This document shows, piece by piece, positions 1 through 5,822 of a stretch of 5,822 nucleotides of DNA. This DNA comes from SZUA-229 sp041589455 (GTDB lineage: Bacteria; Pseudomonadota; Gammaproteobacteria; SZUA-229): positions 1-5,822 of the forward strand of contig JBFHVQ010000117.1 in assembly GCA_041589455.1 (NCBI GenBank), given 5' to 3'. Numbering within the stretch: position 1 is the stretch's first letter; the number at the start of each line of letters is the position of its first letter. A program made the position numbers and the translations under genes. The notes under the pieces were generated by a model, which saw nothing but the letters and a program-made list of their open reading frames with translations, was not told where the DNA came from and did not search any database.

Positions 1-998
1 CCTAGATACGAAAAACTTAAACTAATAACCCTAAAGGTGTCATCCATGCGTTTCCGTTCTATTTTATCATCCACCTGATCAAAGTCATATCCAATTGATA
101 TCTTATAATCTAGCAATGCAATAAAGTCATTCAAAGCTTCTTCATAGAGATCCTGTTTAAAAAATGCCCACCCTTGCTTATACAATGCCAGATCATAAAA
201 TGCTGAGCTAATACCAAAATCAATAACTGCCTTATAGGCTTCTTCTGCATCAAGGTATTTCTTTCGCGTAAAGAAATACTCCGCCCGTCTAAACTGAGCT
301 TCATCGATATGTCTAGAGTTAGGGTACTGTTTTACCAGGCGATTCAATACCACCATCGCCTGCTCAACATCTCCAGTTTCTTCATATGCTCGTGACAGCT
401 GATACAACACTTGATCATTACGTTCGAAATGTGGATATTTAACAAGCAATCCTTTATACAGCTCTATTGCTTCTTTCGCCCCTGCCGTTTGAAGGTCTTC
501 TGCGACAGCTGCATCTGCAACACCACTTTTATCTACCTTACCACCTTCTATGTCAGTTTTAGCTGCAGCTCTTTTCTCAAATTCTTTCTGTGACTCACTA
601 ATATCAGCAATTGATTTATCACGTGTTTGAACTTTTTCTTGCGTATTATCAGCAAGTGTATCTTTTGTTTCAGCTTGACTTATTGGTGCTTCAATTTGAT
701 CTTTCTGCGTTATGCTCTTTTCTGATTCATCCCTTGCACTATATTCTTTTTCGATTTTAAGATCTGCAAGGCGCCTGAGCGCTTCTGGTGTCATCGCTGT
801 TTCTGGCGTTTCCTGTAAAAACTGCTGATAACTCTCCATTGCCTTCTCAAGGCTACCTTCGATTTTCGCCTCTTCAATGACTGGATCGACTTTTTCGAGA
901 CTCGCTAATGTATCTCTGTCTGAGGTTAATGCACAGCCGCTGATTAACATCAGTATTGATGCAACATGAATAATATTTAGGAAGATAAACAGCCTCAC
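1..998 (-). CDS. TPR outer-membrane lipoprotein, 3' end beyond window
   Basis: Third gene of the cluster. It is open from GTG at 998 to the window edge: 332 complete codons, no stop seen. The N-terminus MRLFIFLNIIHVASILMLIS-GC is a lipoprotein signal with lipobox ISGC and acylated Cys22; the +2 residue is Ala, not Asp, so Lol sorting to the outer membrane is expected. Residues ~45-85 form a short helical, TPR-like segment. Residues ~86-170 are polar, Lys/Glu/Asp/Gln/Ala-rich and probably a flexible linker. TPR-type repeats follow at ~175-300, with motifs such as EAIELYKGLLVKYPHF, VLYQLSRAYEETGDVEQAMV, AQFRRAEYFFTRKKYLDAEE and YKQGWAFFKQDLYEEALNDF. The last visible stretch DDTFRVISLSFSYLG suggests the protein continues with a conserved domain. 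It is not NlpI, the TPR lipoprotein next to pnp in enteric bacteria, which is shorter and lacks this linker. The layout recalls the TPR lipoprotein GltE (AglT) of Myxococcus, inferred only. Confidence 0.9.
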   Translation of the reverse strand, partial: MRLFIFLNIIHVASILMLISGCALTSDRDTLASLEKVDPVIEEAKIEGSLEKAMESYQQFLQETPETAMTPEALRRLADLKIEKEYSARDESEKSITQKDQIEAPISQAETKDTLADNTQEKVQTRDKSIADISESQKEFEKRAAAKTDIEGGKVDKSGVADAAVAEDLQTAGAKEAIELYKGLLVKYPHFERNDQVLYQLSRAYEETGDVEQAMVVLNRLVKQYPNSRHIDEAQFRRAEYFFTRKKYLDAEEAYKAVIDFGISSAFYDLALYKQGWAFFKQDLYEEALNDFIALLDYKISIGYDFDQVDDKIERKRMDDTFRVISLSFSYL

Positions 999-2962
999 TA
1001 TTGTACTTCCTTAATTTGATCAGGCTGTTGCTGGCTTTCTTGATCTGTTTTTTTCTCAATTTCCTCGAGTATTTTTAACTCTTCTGCTTTCTGCTGTTTC
1101 TTGGTTGCACGATCATAGCTTTCTGCCAATGCAAATCTGGCTTTTATCTGGAAGTCTTCTAATAGATTTCGTCTTCGTTCTAACTCATTAACAGCCATCT
1201 CCTCCAGTATCCTGCCCTGGCGCGCCATTACACCATCTACTTTAAATTGCATAGCCTGTATTTTTGTTTTCAAATGCCTGATTGGAACTTCATAACCTTC
1301 ATAACTTTGAGTCGCTGCCTGACGTGTTCTAACAAAAGACTGATACTTCTCATTTAGCTTTTCAATATAGATATCCAGTGATTTCATCTGTTTATACGCA
1401 TTTGTCAGACGCGCATGATAATTCTGCATAATTTGCCAGTCGACAATTCCCCTTAAGCGTGAGACCCTCTGTTGCGTTTCTTCATTGTCCAGTTTAGGGT
1501 TAGTACTCAAATAGGTTACAATTTTATCCAGATATTCTTTAGTTCCTCGTTCCTCACCTGTTGCCAGATAATCAGTACGACGTGCAATAACTATTGATTT
1601 AAGACGCGACTCTAGTCTATCTCTTTGCTCAAGCCGCAATCTAATCCTGGCATCCAGCTTTTTAAACTGCTTTTCAACCACAGGTAATAATGGCTCATAA
1701 TAACTGCGTCTTAATAGAATTAACTCCATAAACACATCTAGACTAGTCAGCCAGTAACTCAGTCTCATTTTAAGCTCTGCCAGATCTCTATAATTTTTCA
1801 GTGACTCCTGAAAGGTATTTGATGCCATAAGCGTCATAATATAACGTGTTTCAGGTGTTTCTGGCCTGTCTCTTAAATTATGTAACCAATGTTTATCTCT
1901 TTCAGACTCTTTATCTATTACTGCATTTAGGAACTTTCCTTCCCTCACACTTTTAATCGAAGCAGTGAGTCGATCAACTTCACTACCGAAGTTTTCCATC
2001 GCTTCACCATATGACAATGCTGCTTGCCCATAATAATTTAGCTGACTATATGCATATGGCACAGCAAGCATCGATTCCTGGACTGCTTCATTGGTAATAT
2101 TTCTTTCATGCAAAATGCGCCAGGGTACTAATGCCTTCTTGTAATTACCCATAGAAACATTGACCCAACCAGCTCCTAACAAAGCGCGATTGGCATACGG
2201 ACCTTTAATCCGCACACGATTAAAGTACTGTTTAGCTAGTTCAGGCGAACCATTTTCTAGCATGCGATTTGCTAACATCAGATTAGCTCTATCTTTTATC
2301 GCTAAAACTGCTCGATCATCACTGTTTATTTTTCCTAGCTTATCTAGCGTTTGAATACCGGATTTTTCATCACCACTCTGGATATAGGCTATACCCAAGT
2401 TGTAAGCGATAAATCCTGAAAATTTCTCATCGTTCTCAATACTTTTTAGTAATTCAACGGCCTCAGAAAACTTACCAGTTGAAATATACACCTGTGATCT
2501 CAAATAGATTTCATCTACACGTAAGTCCTCAGCCATCTCGCCTTCAATTTTCAGCAAAATATCCAGAGCATTATGCGGCTGATCTTTTTGATAATAAATT
2601 TTTGCCAGTCTGAAAGCAGCTTCGTTACGAATCGTCTGACTGACATTAGATTCCATAACCGATTTAATCGCACGACCTGCTTGCTGATGCATACGATATG
2701 CTAGCTCAAAGCTGCCAATAGCAAATTCTGCGTGATTTATGTGCTGACTGAATGGATCTAGAGATGGGTCGTCAAGACCATAGTACTGGCCCAGTTCAGC
2801 ATCAAGCTTACTTACGGCATCAAAGTGCTGGTCCTGTAATGCGTGATATATAGCTTCACCGTAGAAAATATCCTTCAGCTCTGGTGCGCTATCTATTGTG
2901 TTCTCTGCATAGACTGTTGAGCTCAGAACAAATAGAAGTATGATGTGTAGTCGTCTTACCAT
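998..2962 (-). CDS. Periplasmic TPR and coiled-coil scaffold protein
   Basis: Second gene of the cluster, 654 residues. Residues 1-19 are a Sec signal peptide (MVRRLHIILLFVLSSTVYA) with a Val-Tyr-Ala cleavage site; no lipobox Cys is present, so a soluble periplasmic location is likely. Residues ~30-340 are helical repeats of TPR type, clearest at ~112-140 (NEAAFRLAKIYYQKDQPHNA), ~150-178 (EIYLRSQVYISTGKFSEAVE), ~183-210, ~258-287 and ~297-325. Residues ~380-630 are highly charged, almost Gly/Pro-free helix with strong coiled-coil character, and the end (~620-654) is a Lys/Glu/Gln-rich tail. No catalytic motif is visible. The start follows the previous stop by 6 bp with only a weak GGTAG-like ribosome site overlapping that stop, so translational coupling is likely. 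It resembles the large periplasmic TPR proteins of Glt/Agl-type machineries (GltD/AgnA-like in layout), but orthology is not established. Confidence 0.9.
   Translation of the reverse strand: MVRRLHIILLFVLSSTVYAENTIDSAPELKDIFYGEAIYHALQDQHFDAVSKLDAELGQYYGLDDPSLDPFSQHINHAEFAIGSFELAYRMHQQAGRAIKSVMESNVSQTIRNEAAFRLAKIYYQKDQPHNALDILLKIEGEMAEDLRVDEIYLRSQVYISTGKFSEAVELLKSIENDEKFSGFIAYNLGIAYIQSGDEKSGIQTLDKLGKINSDDRAVLAIKDRANLMLANRMLENGSPELAKQYFNRVRIKGPYANRALLGAGWVNVSMGNYKKALVPWRILHERNITNEAVQESMLAVPYAYSQLNYYGQAALSYGEAMENFGSEVDRLTASIKSVREGKFLNAVIDKESERDKHWLHNLRDRPETPETRYIMTLMASNTFQESLKNYRDLAELKMRLSYWLTSLDVFMELILLRRSYYEPLLPVVEKQFKKLDARIRLRLEQRDRLESRLKSIVIARRTDYLATGEERGTKEYLDKIVTYLSTNPKLDNEETQQRVSRLRGIVDWQIMQNYHARLTNAYKQMKSLDIYIEKLNEKYQSFVRTRQAATQSYEGYEVPIRHLKTKIQAMQFKVDGVMARQGRILEEMAVNELERRRNLLEDFQIKARFALAESYDRATKKQQKAEELKILEEIEKKTDQESQQQPDQIKEVQ
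1006..1011 (-). promoter_or_regulatory. Ribosome binding site inside the preceding gene
   Basis: AGGAAG (1011-1006 on the minus strand) lies 7 nt upstream of the GTG at 998, inside the last codons of the 654-residue protein's gene. It is the strongest Shine-Dalgarno match among the three cluster genes. It fixes the GTG, which overlaps the upstream TAG by one base (TAGTG), as the start of the lipoprotein gene. The next Met codon falls inside the signal peptide at residue 17 and would destroy it. Confidence 0.85.
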
Positions 2963-2968
2963 AGAGTA

Positions 2969-3496
2969 CTACCAGTCTTTAAAAACCATGCCCTCGTCAC
3001 CAGCTTCCGTACCGCCAATTTTAATCTCTACAAATTTTGGACCTACTGATTTATTAACAGAATAAGTGCTACTTCTTCTTATGTCTGAACCACTCGAGTT
3101 CTGCGCAACATAACTTACGACAAGTTGATGCTCACCTGTCTTTATATTACCTATATAGATTTTTTGAACGCCTCCTTTTTGCAAGGCTTCAAGTTCTCGA
3201 AACGTATATAGGTGATGAGCTAATACTTTATTCTCTAATTTAATCTGCACTGCATCCAGGCGTAACCCCTCTGTTTCTGCAAGGGATACAAACACAGCAA
3301 ACTGACTGTTAGATGGATACAACAGCTTCTCTTCAAGCTGCAGTAAATCTGCTGCCAGGTCTATGACATCTTTTTTAATATCCTGGACCTGCTCATCCAG
3401 CCCTTTTACCTGCTCTTGAGTTACATCTACAGCAGTTACATTGAGCGGCAATACCATGAGTAACGCTGAAAGTACCGAAATAAGAAATTTACGCAT
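2969..3496 (-). CDS. Small exported coiled-coil/beta protein of unknown function
   Basis: First gene of the cluster, 175 residues. Residues 1-22 form a Sec signal peptide (MRKFLISVLSALLMVLPLNV, then TA) with a likely signal peptidase I site after Val-Thr-Ala, so the mature protein should be periplasmic. Residues ~27-60 are heptad-like and acidic, probably a short coiled coil. Residues ~64-165 look like a beta-rich domain: alternating hydrophobic strands (FAVFVSLAE, VQKIYIGNI, GEHQLVVSYVAQ, KFVEIKIGG). The C-terminus is FKDW. I chose the ATG at 3496 because AGG at 3507-3505 lies 8 nt upstream; the GTG at 3502, two codons earlier, would be only 2 nt from it. The next gene starts 6 bp after the stop. 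The layout resembles short periplasmic proteins beside TPR genes in myxobacterial Glt-type clusters, some loosely labelled dihydrolipoamide acetyltransferase; nothing here supports an enzymatic role. An accessory or structural role is inferred only. Confidence 0.85.
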   Translation of the reverse strand: MRKFLISVLSALLMVLPLNVTAVDVTQEQVKGLDEQVQDIKKDVIDLAADLLQLEEKLLYPSNSQFAVFVSLAETEGLRLDAVQIKLENKVLAHHLYTFRELEALQKGGVQKIYIGNIKTGEHQLVVSYVAQNSSGSDIRRSSTYSVNKSVGPKFVEIKIGGTEAGDEGMVFKDW

Positions 3497-3589
3497 AATC
3501 ACTACCTGTTTCCATGTCGCCTTATTTGCCTAGTATTAACTACTATGACAAAAAAAACACTCGAACGATTCACACATACATTCTAACTT

Positions 3590-3617
3590 ATTCTATTACT
3601 TTATCATTAAAAATCAA
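3590..3617 (-). promoter_or_regulatory. Candidate sigma70 promoter for the envelope cluster
   Basis: On the minus strand TTGATT (3617-3612, 4 of 6 matches to the -35 consensus) is followed after 16 nt by TAGAAT (3595-3590, 5 of 6 matches to the -10 consensus). Transcription would begin near 3583 and give a leader of roughly 85 nt before the first gene. A second TAGAAT at 3585-3580 lacks a good -35. The region is AT-rich enough for such matches to arise by chance, so this is the best candidate rather than a firm call. Some promoter is nonetheless expected here because of the pnp terminator upstream. Confidence 0.35.
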
Positions 3618-3631
3618 TCATTTATATTGCA

Positions 3632-3654
3632 TTATTCACATATAATATGAATAA
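3632..3654. repeat. Inverted repeat, possible operator
   Basis: Perfect 7-bp arms TTATTCA (3632-3638) and TGAATAA (3648-3654) flank the 9-nt centre CATATAATA. A second, nested palindrome CATAT-A-ATATG (3639-3649) lies inside. The site is about 15 bp upstream of the candidate -35 element, a position that would suit a regulator. The half-sites face outward relative to the ArgR box (TGAAT...ATTCA), so it is not a normal ARG box, and I recognise no known regulator motif. In such AT-rich DNA an arm pair of this length can arise by chance. Confidence 0.4.
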
Positions 3655-3833
3655 CACCACATAAATTAGCATTAGTTAATATCCTGATTCACTCTTCCTC
3701 TAGCCAAAACTAAAGATTTTGCATATTCTTATATAGTTTAAAAAGATAAGTTCCACCTGTACAAACCCACGCTGTCAACTCACGCATTACAACTAACTCT
3801 CACACTGCACAACCTTATCACCATCAAAAGATC

Positions 3834-3864
3834 AAAAAAAAACCCCTCTCCTTACGGAGAGGGG
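3834..3864 (-). terminator. Rho-independent terminator of pnp
   Basis: A perfect 9-bp GC-rich stem (CCCCTCTCC at 3843-3851 with GGAGAGGGG at 3856-3864) closes a 4-nt loop. Read on the minus strand it is followed at once by nine T residues (3842-3834), the classic intrinsic terminator layout. It starts about 70 bp after the pnp stop codon. On the plus strand the hairpin is followed only by C-TTT-C, so termination should be essentially one-directional. It should separate pnp transcription from the downstream cluster. Confidence 0.95.
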
Positions 3865-3935
3865 CTTTCATTACTCAGATCACGCCTTATCAGAGACGAA
3901 ACTCCAAGCCTGTCGTCAAAGCACTATTATCAGGT

Positions 3936-5822
3936 TTAAGCTTCTGTTGCTTCTTCGTTAACCGCTTTCATGCTTAGACGAATACGGCCCTGACGGTCAA
4001 TTTCAAGCACCTTAACCGATACTGTTTCACCTTCAGAAAGCTTATCACTAACCTTCTCAACACGCTCTTCAGATATCTGAGAGATGTGTACCAGACCTTC
4101 TTTGTTAGGCAGAATACGTACAAAGGCACCAAAATCCATGATCTTGATAACTGTACCTTCGTAGATTTTACCGACTTCGGCCTCAGCTGTGATCTGCTCA
4201 ATACGAATCTTGGCGGCTTCTGCTGCATCAAAGTCATTTGACGCAATTTTCACATTTCCATCATCATCGATATCGATAGTAACGCCGGTTTCTTCAGTGA
4301 TTGACTTGATCACTGCGCCACCCTTACCGATTACATCACGAATCTTCTCAGGGTTAATCTTCATCTTCAGATAGCGAGGCGCGTAATGTGACATTTCAGT
4401 GCTAGGCTCTGAAATCACCTTGTTCATCTCACCCAGAATAAACATACGGCCTGCTTTCGCCTGCTCTAATGCTTTTTCCATGATTTCTTTGGTGATACCG
4501 GTAATCTTGATATCCATCTGCAGCGCGTTTACACCGTTAGCTGTACCCGCAACTTTAAAGTCCATATCGCCAAGGTGATCTTCATCGCCCAGGATATCAC
4601 TTAATACTGCGTAGTCATCACCTTCTTTTACCAGACCCATCGCGATACCTGCGATTGGCGCCTTAACCGGTACACCCGCATCCATCAGTGCCAGAGACGT
4701 ACCACAAACAGAAGCCATCGAGCTTGAACCATTTGATTCAGTGATTTCAGAAACCACACGAATTGAATATGGGAATTCATCAGTGGTTGGCATACATGCC
4801 AGAACACCACGTTTGGCTAAACGACCGTGACCAATCTCACGACGACCCGGTGTACCAACACGACCCGCTTCACCTACCGAGAATGGAGGGAAGTTATAGT
4901 GCAGCATGAAGCTATCGACCATTTCGCCTTCCAGCGCGTCGATCTTCTGTGCATCACGTGAAGTACCCAGTGTCGTTACGACAACTGCCTGTGTTTCACC
5001 ACGTGTAAAGAGAGCTGAACCGTGAGTACGCGGTAAAACGCCTGTGCGAACCGTAATAGGACGAACATCATCCAGGTTACGACCATCGATACGCTTTTCA
5101 CCGGCTACGATGCGGCCACGTACAATACTCTTTTCAACTTTGCTGAATGCACCCTTGATTTCATCAGCGCTAAAGCCGTCATCAGACGCAAGCTTTTCAA
5201 CTGCTGCATCACGGACTTTATCAACCGCTGCATAACGATCCAGTTTTTCAGCAATCTGGTATGCCGCTGTTAAATCAGCAGTTACCGCATCAGTCACCTG
5301 CTTGATCAGGTCTTCATTAACTTCAGGCGGTGTCCACTCCATCGCTGGGGTGCCCACTTCTGCAGCCAGTTCCTTGATAGTGTTGATCACTACCTGGAAA
5401 GCGTCATGACCAAACATAACCGCACCCAGCATAACGTCTTCTGAAAGCTGATCCGCTTCAGATTCAACCATTAATACCGCGTCGGTTGTACCCGCAACCA
5501 CCAGGTCAAGCTGAGAATCTTTCAGCTGGCTGAAGGTGGGGTTTAATAAGTAGTTACCGTCTTTATAACCAACACGGGCCGCACCGATAGGGCCCGCGAA
5601 AGGCGCACCGGAAATAGCCAGTGCAGCCGAAGTACCAATCATTGCCGCGATATCCGGATCAATGTCTGGATTCAGGGACATAACGGTCGCAATTACCTGA
5701 ACTTCGTTTGTGAACCCTTTGGGGAATAGAGGGCGAATTGGGCGGTCGATGAGGCGGCTGGTCAGAGTTTCTTTTTCTGATGGTCGACCCTCACGCTTAA
5801 AGAAGCTTCCTGGAATCTTACC
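3936..5822 (-). CDS. pnp: Polynucleotide phosphorylase (PNPase), 5' end beyond window
   Basis: This is the phosphate-dependent 3'-to-5' exoribonuclease (EC 2.7.7.8) of mRNA decay, a trimeric ring and usual degradosome partner. 628 residues are visible, beginning GKIPGSFFKREGRP at the window edge; that motif sits near residue 71 in E. coli, so about 70 N-terminal residues are missing. The Met codon at 5681 is internal, not the start. Domains by visible residue number: rest of the first RNase PH domain (1 to ~145), helical linker (~150-235), second RNase PH domain (~243-445), KH domain with its GKGG loop (499-502), S1 domain (~549-621). The catalytic segment GDEDHLGDMDFK carries Asp415, Asp421 and Lys423, equivalent to E. 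coli Asp486, Asp492 and Lys494, all intact. The tail after S1 is short (NEEATEA), unlike the longer Ala/Pro/Glu tail of E. coli. No frameshift is seen. A strong terminator lies about 70 bp past the stop. The identification is essentially certain. Confidence 0.98.
   Translation of the reverse strand, partial: GKIPGSFFKREGRPSEKETLTSRLIDRPIRPLFPKGFTNEVQVIATVMSLNPDIDPDIAAMIGTSAALAISGAPFAGPIGAARVGYKDGNYLLNPTFSQLKDSQLDLVVAGTTDAVLMVESEADQLSEDVMLGAVMFGHDAFQVVINTIKELAAEVGTPAMEWTPPEVNEDLIKQVTDAVTADLTAAYQIAEKLDRYAAVDKVRDAAVEKLASDDGFSADEIKGAFSKVEKSIVRGRIVAGEKRIDGRNLDDVRPITVRTGVLPRTHGSALFTRGETQAVVVTTLGTSRDAQKIDALEGEMVDSFMLHYNFPPFSVGEAGRVGTPGRREIGHGRLAKRGVLACMPTTDEFPYSIRVVSEITESNGSSSMASVCGTSLALMDAGVPVKAPIAGIAMGLVKEGDDYAVLSDILGDEDHLGDMDFKVAGTANGVNALQMDIKITGITKEIMEKALEQAKAGRMFILGEMNKVISEPSTEMSHYAPRYLKMKINPEKIRDVIGKGGAVIKSITEETGVTIDIDDDGNVKIASNDFDAAEAAKIRIEQITAEAEVGKIYEGTVIKIMDFGAFVRILPNKEGLVHISQISEERVEKVSDKLSEGETVSVKVLEIDRQGRIRLSMKAVNEEATEA

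Larger units (their letters stand above)
3503..3833. other. AT-rich intergenic region, no gene seen
   Basis: About 330 bp lie between the pnp terminator and the first gene of the envelope cluster. No open frame with a credible ribosome binding site, tRNA-like fold or second terminator was found on either strand. The stretch is strongly AT-rich, especially at 3541-3740, with short A and T runs. It holds a 23-bp inverted repeat (3632-3654) and a candidate promoter (3590-3617), described separately. Its length and composition suit the regulatory region of the downstream cluster. A small RNA cannot be excluded by eye. Confidence 0.75.

Noticed and set aside
411..593. Plus-strand open frame of 60 codons
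   Set aside because: It lies antisense within the lipoprotein gene, whose frame is continuous with clear TPR motifs. No ribosome site or sensible protein features support it.
1..998. nlpI
   Set aside because: Although a TPR lipoprotein near pnp, it already exceeds NlpI's usual length before the window edge, has a long polar linker and sits third in a different operon.
874..1059. Minus-strand open frame of 61 codons across the gene junction
   Set aside because: It overlaps the end of the scaffold gene and the lipoprotein signal peptide in another frame. The lipoprotein frame has an SD, lipobox and TPRs, so this is a shadow.
2160..2354. Plus-strand open frame of 64 codons
   Set aside because: It is antisense to the TPR part of the 654-residue protein and has no independent support.
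3632..3654. ArgR operator
   Set aside because: The half-sites ATTCA and TGAAT are in reversed order and spaced differently from an ARG box.
3773..3778. Perfect TTGACA on the minus strand as a -35 element
   Set aside because: At 16-18 nt spacing the sequence is GC-containing (TGGAAC region) with no -10 likeness; the nearest T/A-rich hexamer is 23 nt away.
3974..4246. Minus-strand open frame of 90 codons
   Set aside because: It is an out-of-frame reading of the pnp KH/S1 region, and the PNPase frame is intact and conserved there.
4189..5235. Two plus-strand open frames (4189-4374 and 5044-5235)
   Set aside because: Both are antisense to well-conserved pnp coding sequence and show no signal of their own.
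3936..5681. pnp starting at the Met codon at 5681
   Set aside because: The frame continues upstream to 5822 with highly conserved PNPase sequence (GKIPGSFF, RLIDRPIRPLFP), so that Met is internal.

Overview
The window comes from a Gram-negative bacterium, most likely a gammaproteobacterium. The PNPase is close to the E. coli protein through the catalytic core, KH and S1 domains. The other three gene products carry Sec or lipoprotein export signals suited to a two-membrane envelope. The AT-leaning accessory genes beside a more balanced pnp would fit a marine lineage of the Oceanospirillales type, but the genus cannot be fixed from this sequence.

Everything recognisable is on the minus strand, so reading order runs from high to low coordinates. 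First comes pnp (polynucleotide phosphorylase; its first ~70 codons lie beyond position 5822). It ends at 3936 and is followed by a strong intrinsic terminator (3864 to 3834). Then comes an AT-rich gene-free stretch of about 330 bp (3503-3833). It holds a 23-bp inverted repeat and a plausible but weak sigma70-type promoter. From there a tightly packed three-gene cluster runs off the left edge: a small exported coiled-coil/beta protein (3496-2969), a 654-residue exported TPR plus coiled-coil protein (2962-998), and a TPR lipoprotein (998 to beyond 1). Spacing is 6 bp, then a 1-bp TAGTG stop/start overlap, so the three genes are very probably co-transcribed and translationally coupled.

pnp is a housekeeping RNA-decay gene and appears insulated from the cluster by its terminator. 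The cluster is the interesting part. All three products should act in the periplasm or at the inner face of the outer membrane, and two are TPR scaffolds. This arrangement recalls the periplasmic and outer-membrane TPR components found next to TolQ/TolR(ExbB/ExbD)-type proton channels in the Myxococcus Agl/Glt machinery and related uncharacterised proteobacterial clusters. That link is inferred from architecture and gene order. The motor genes it predicts, if present, would lie left of position 1 and are not visible.
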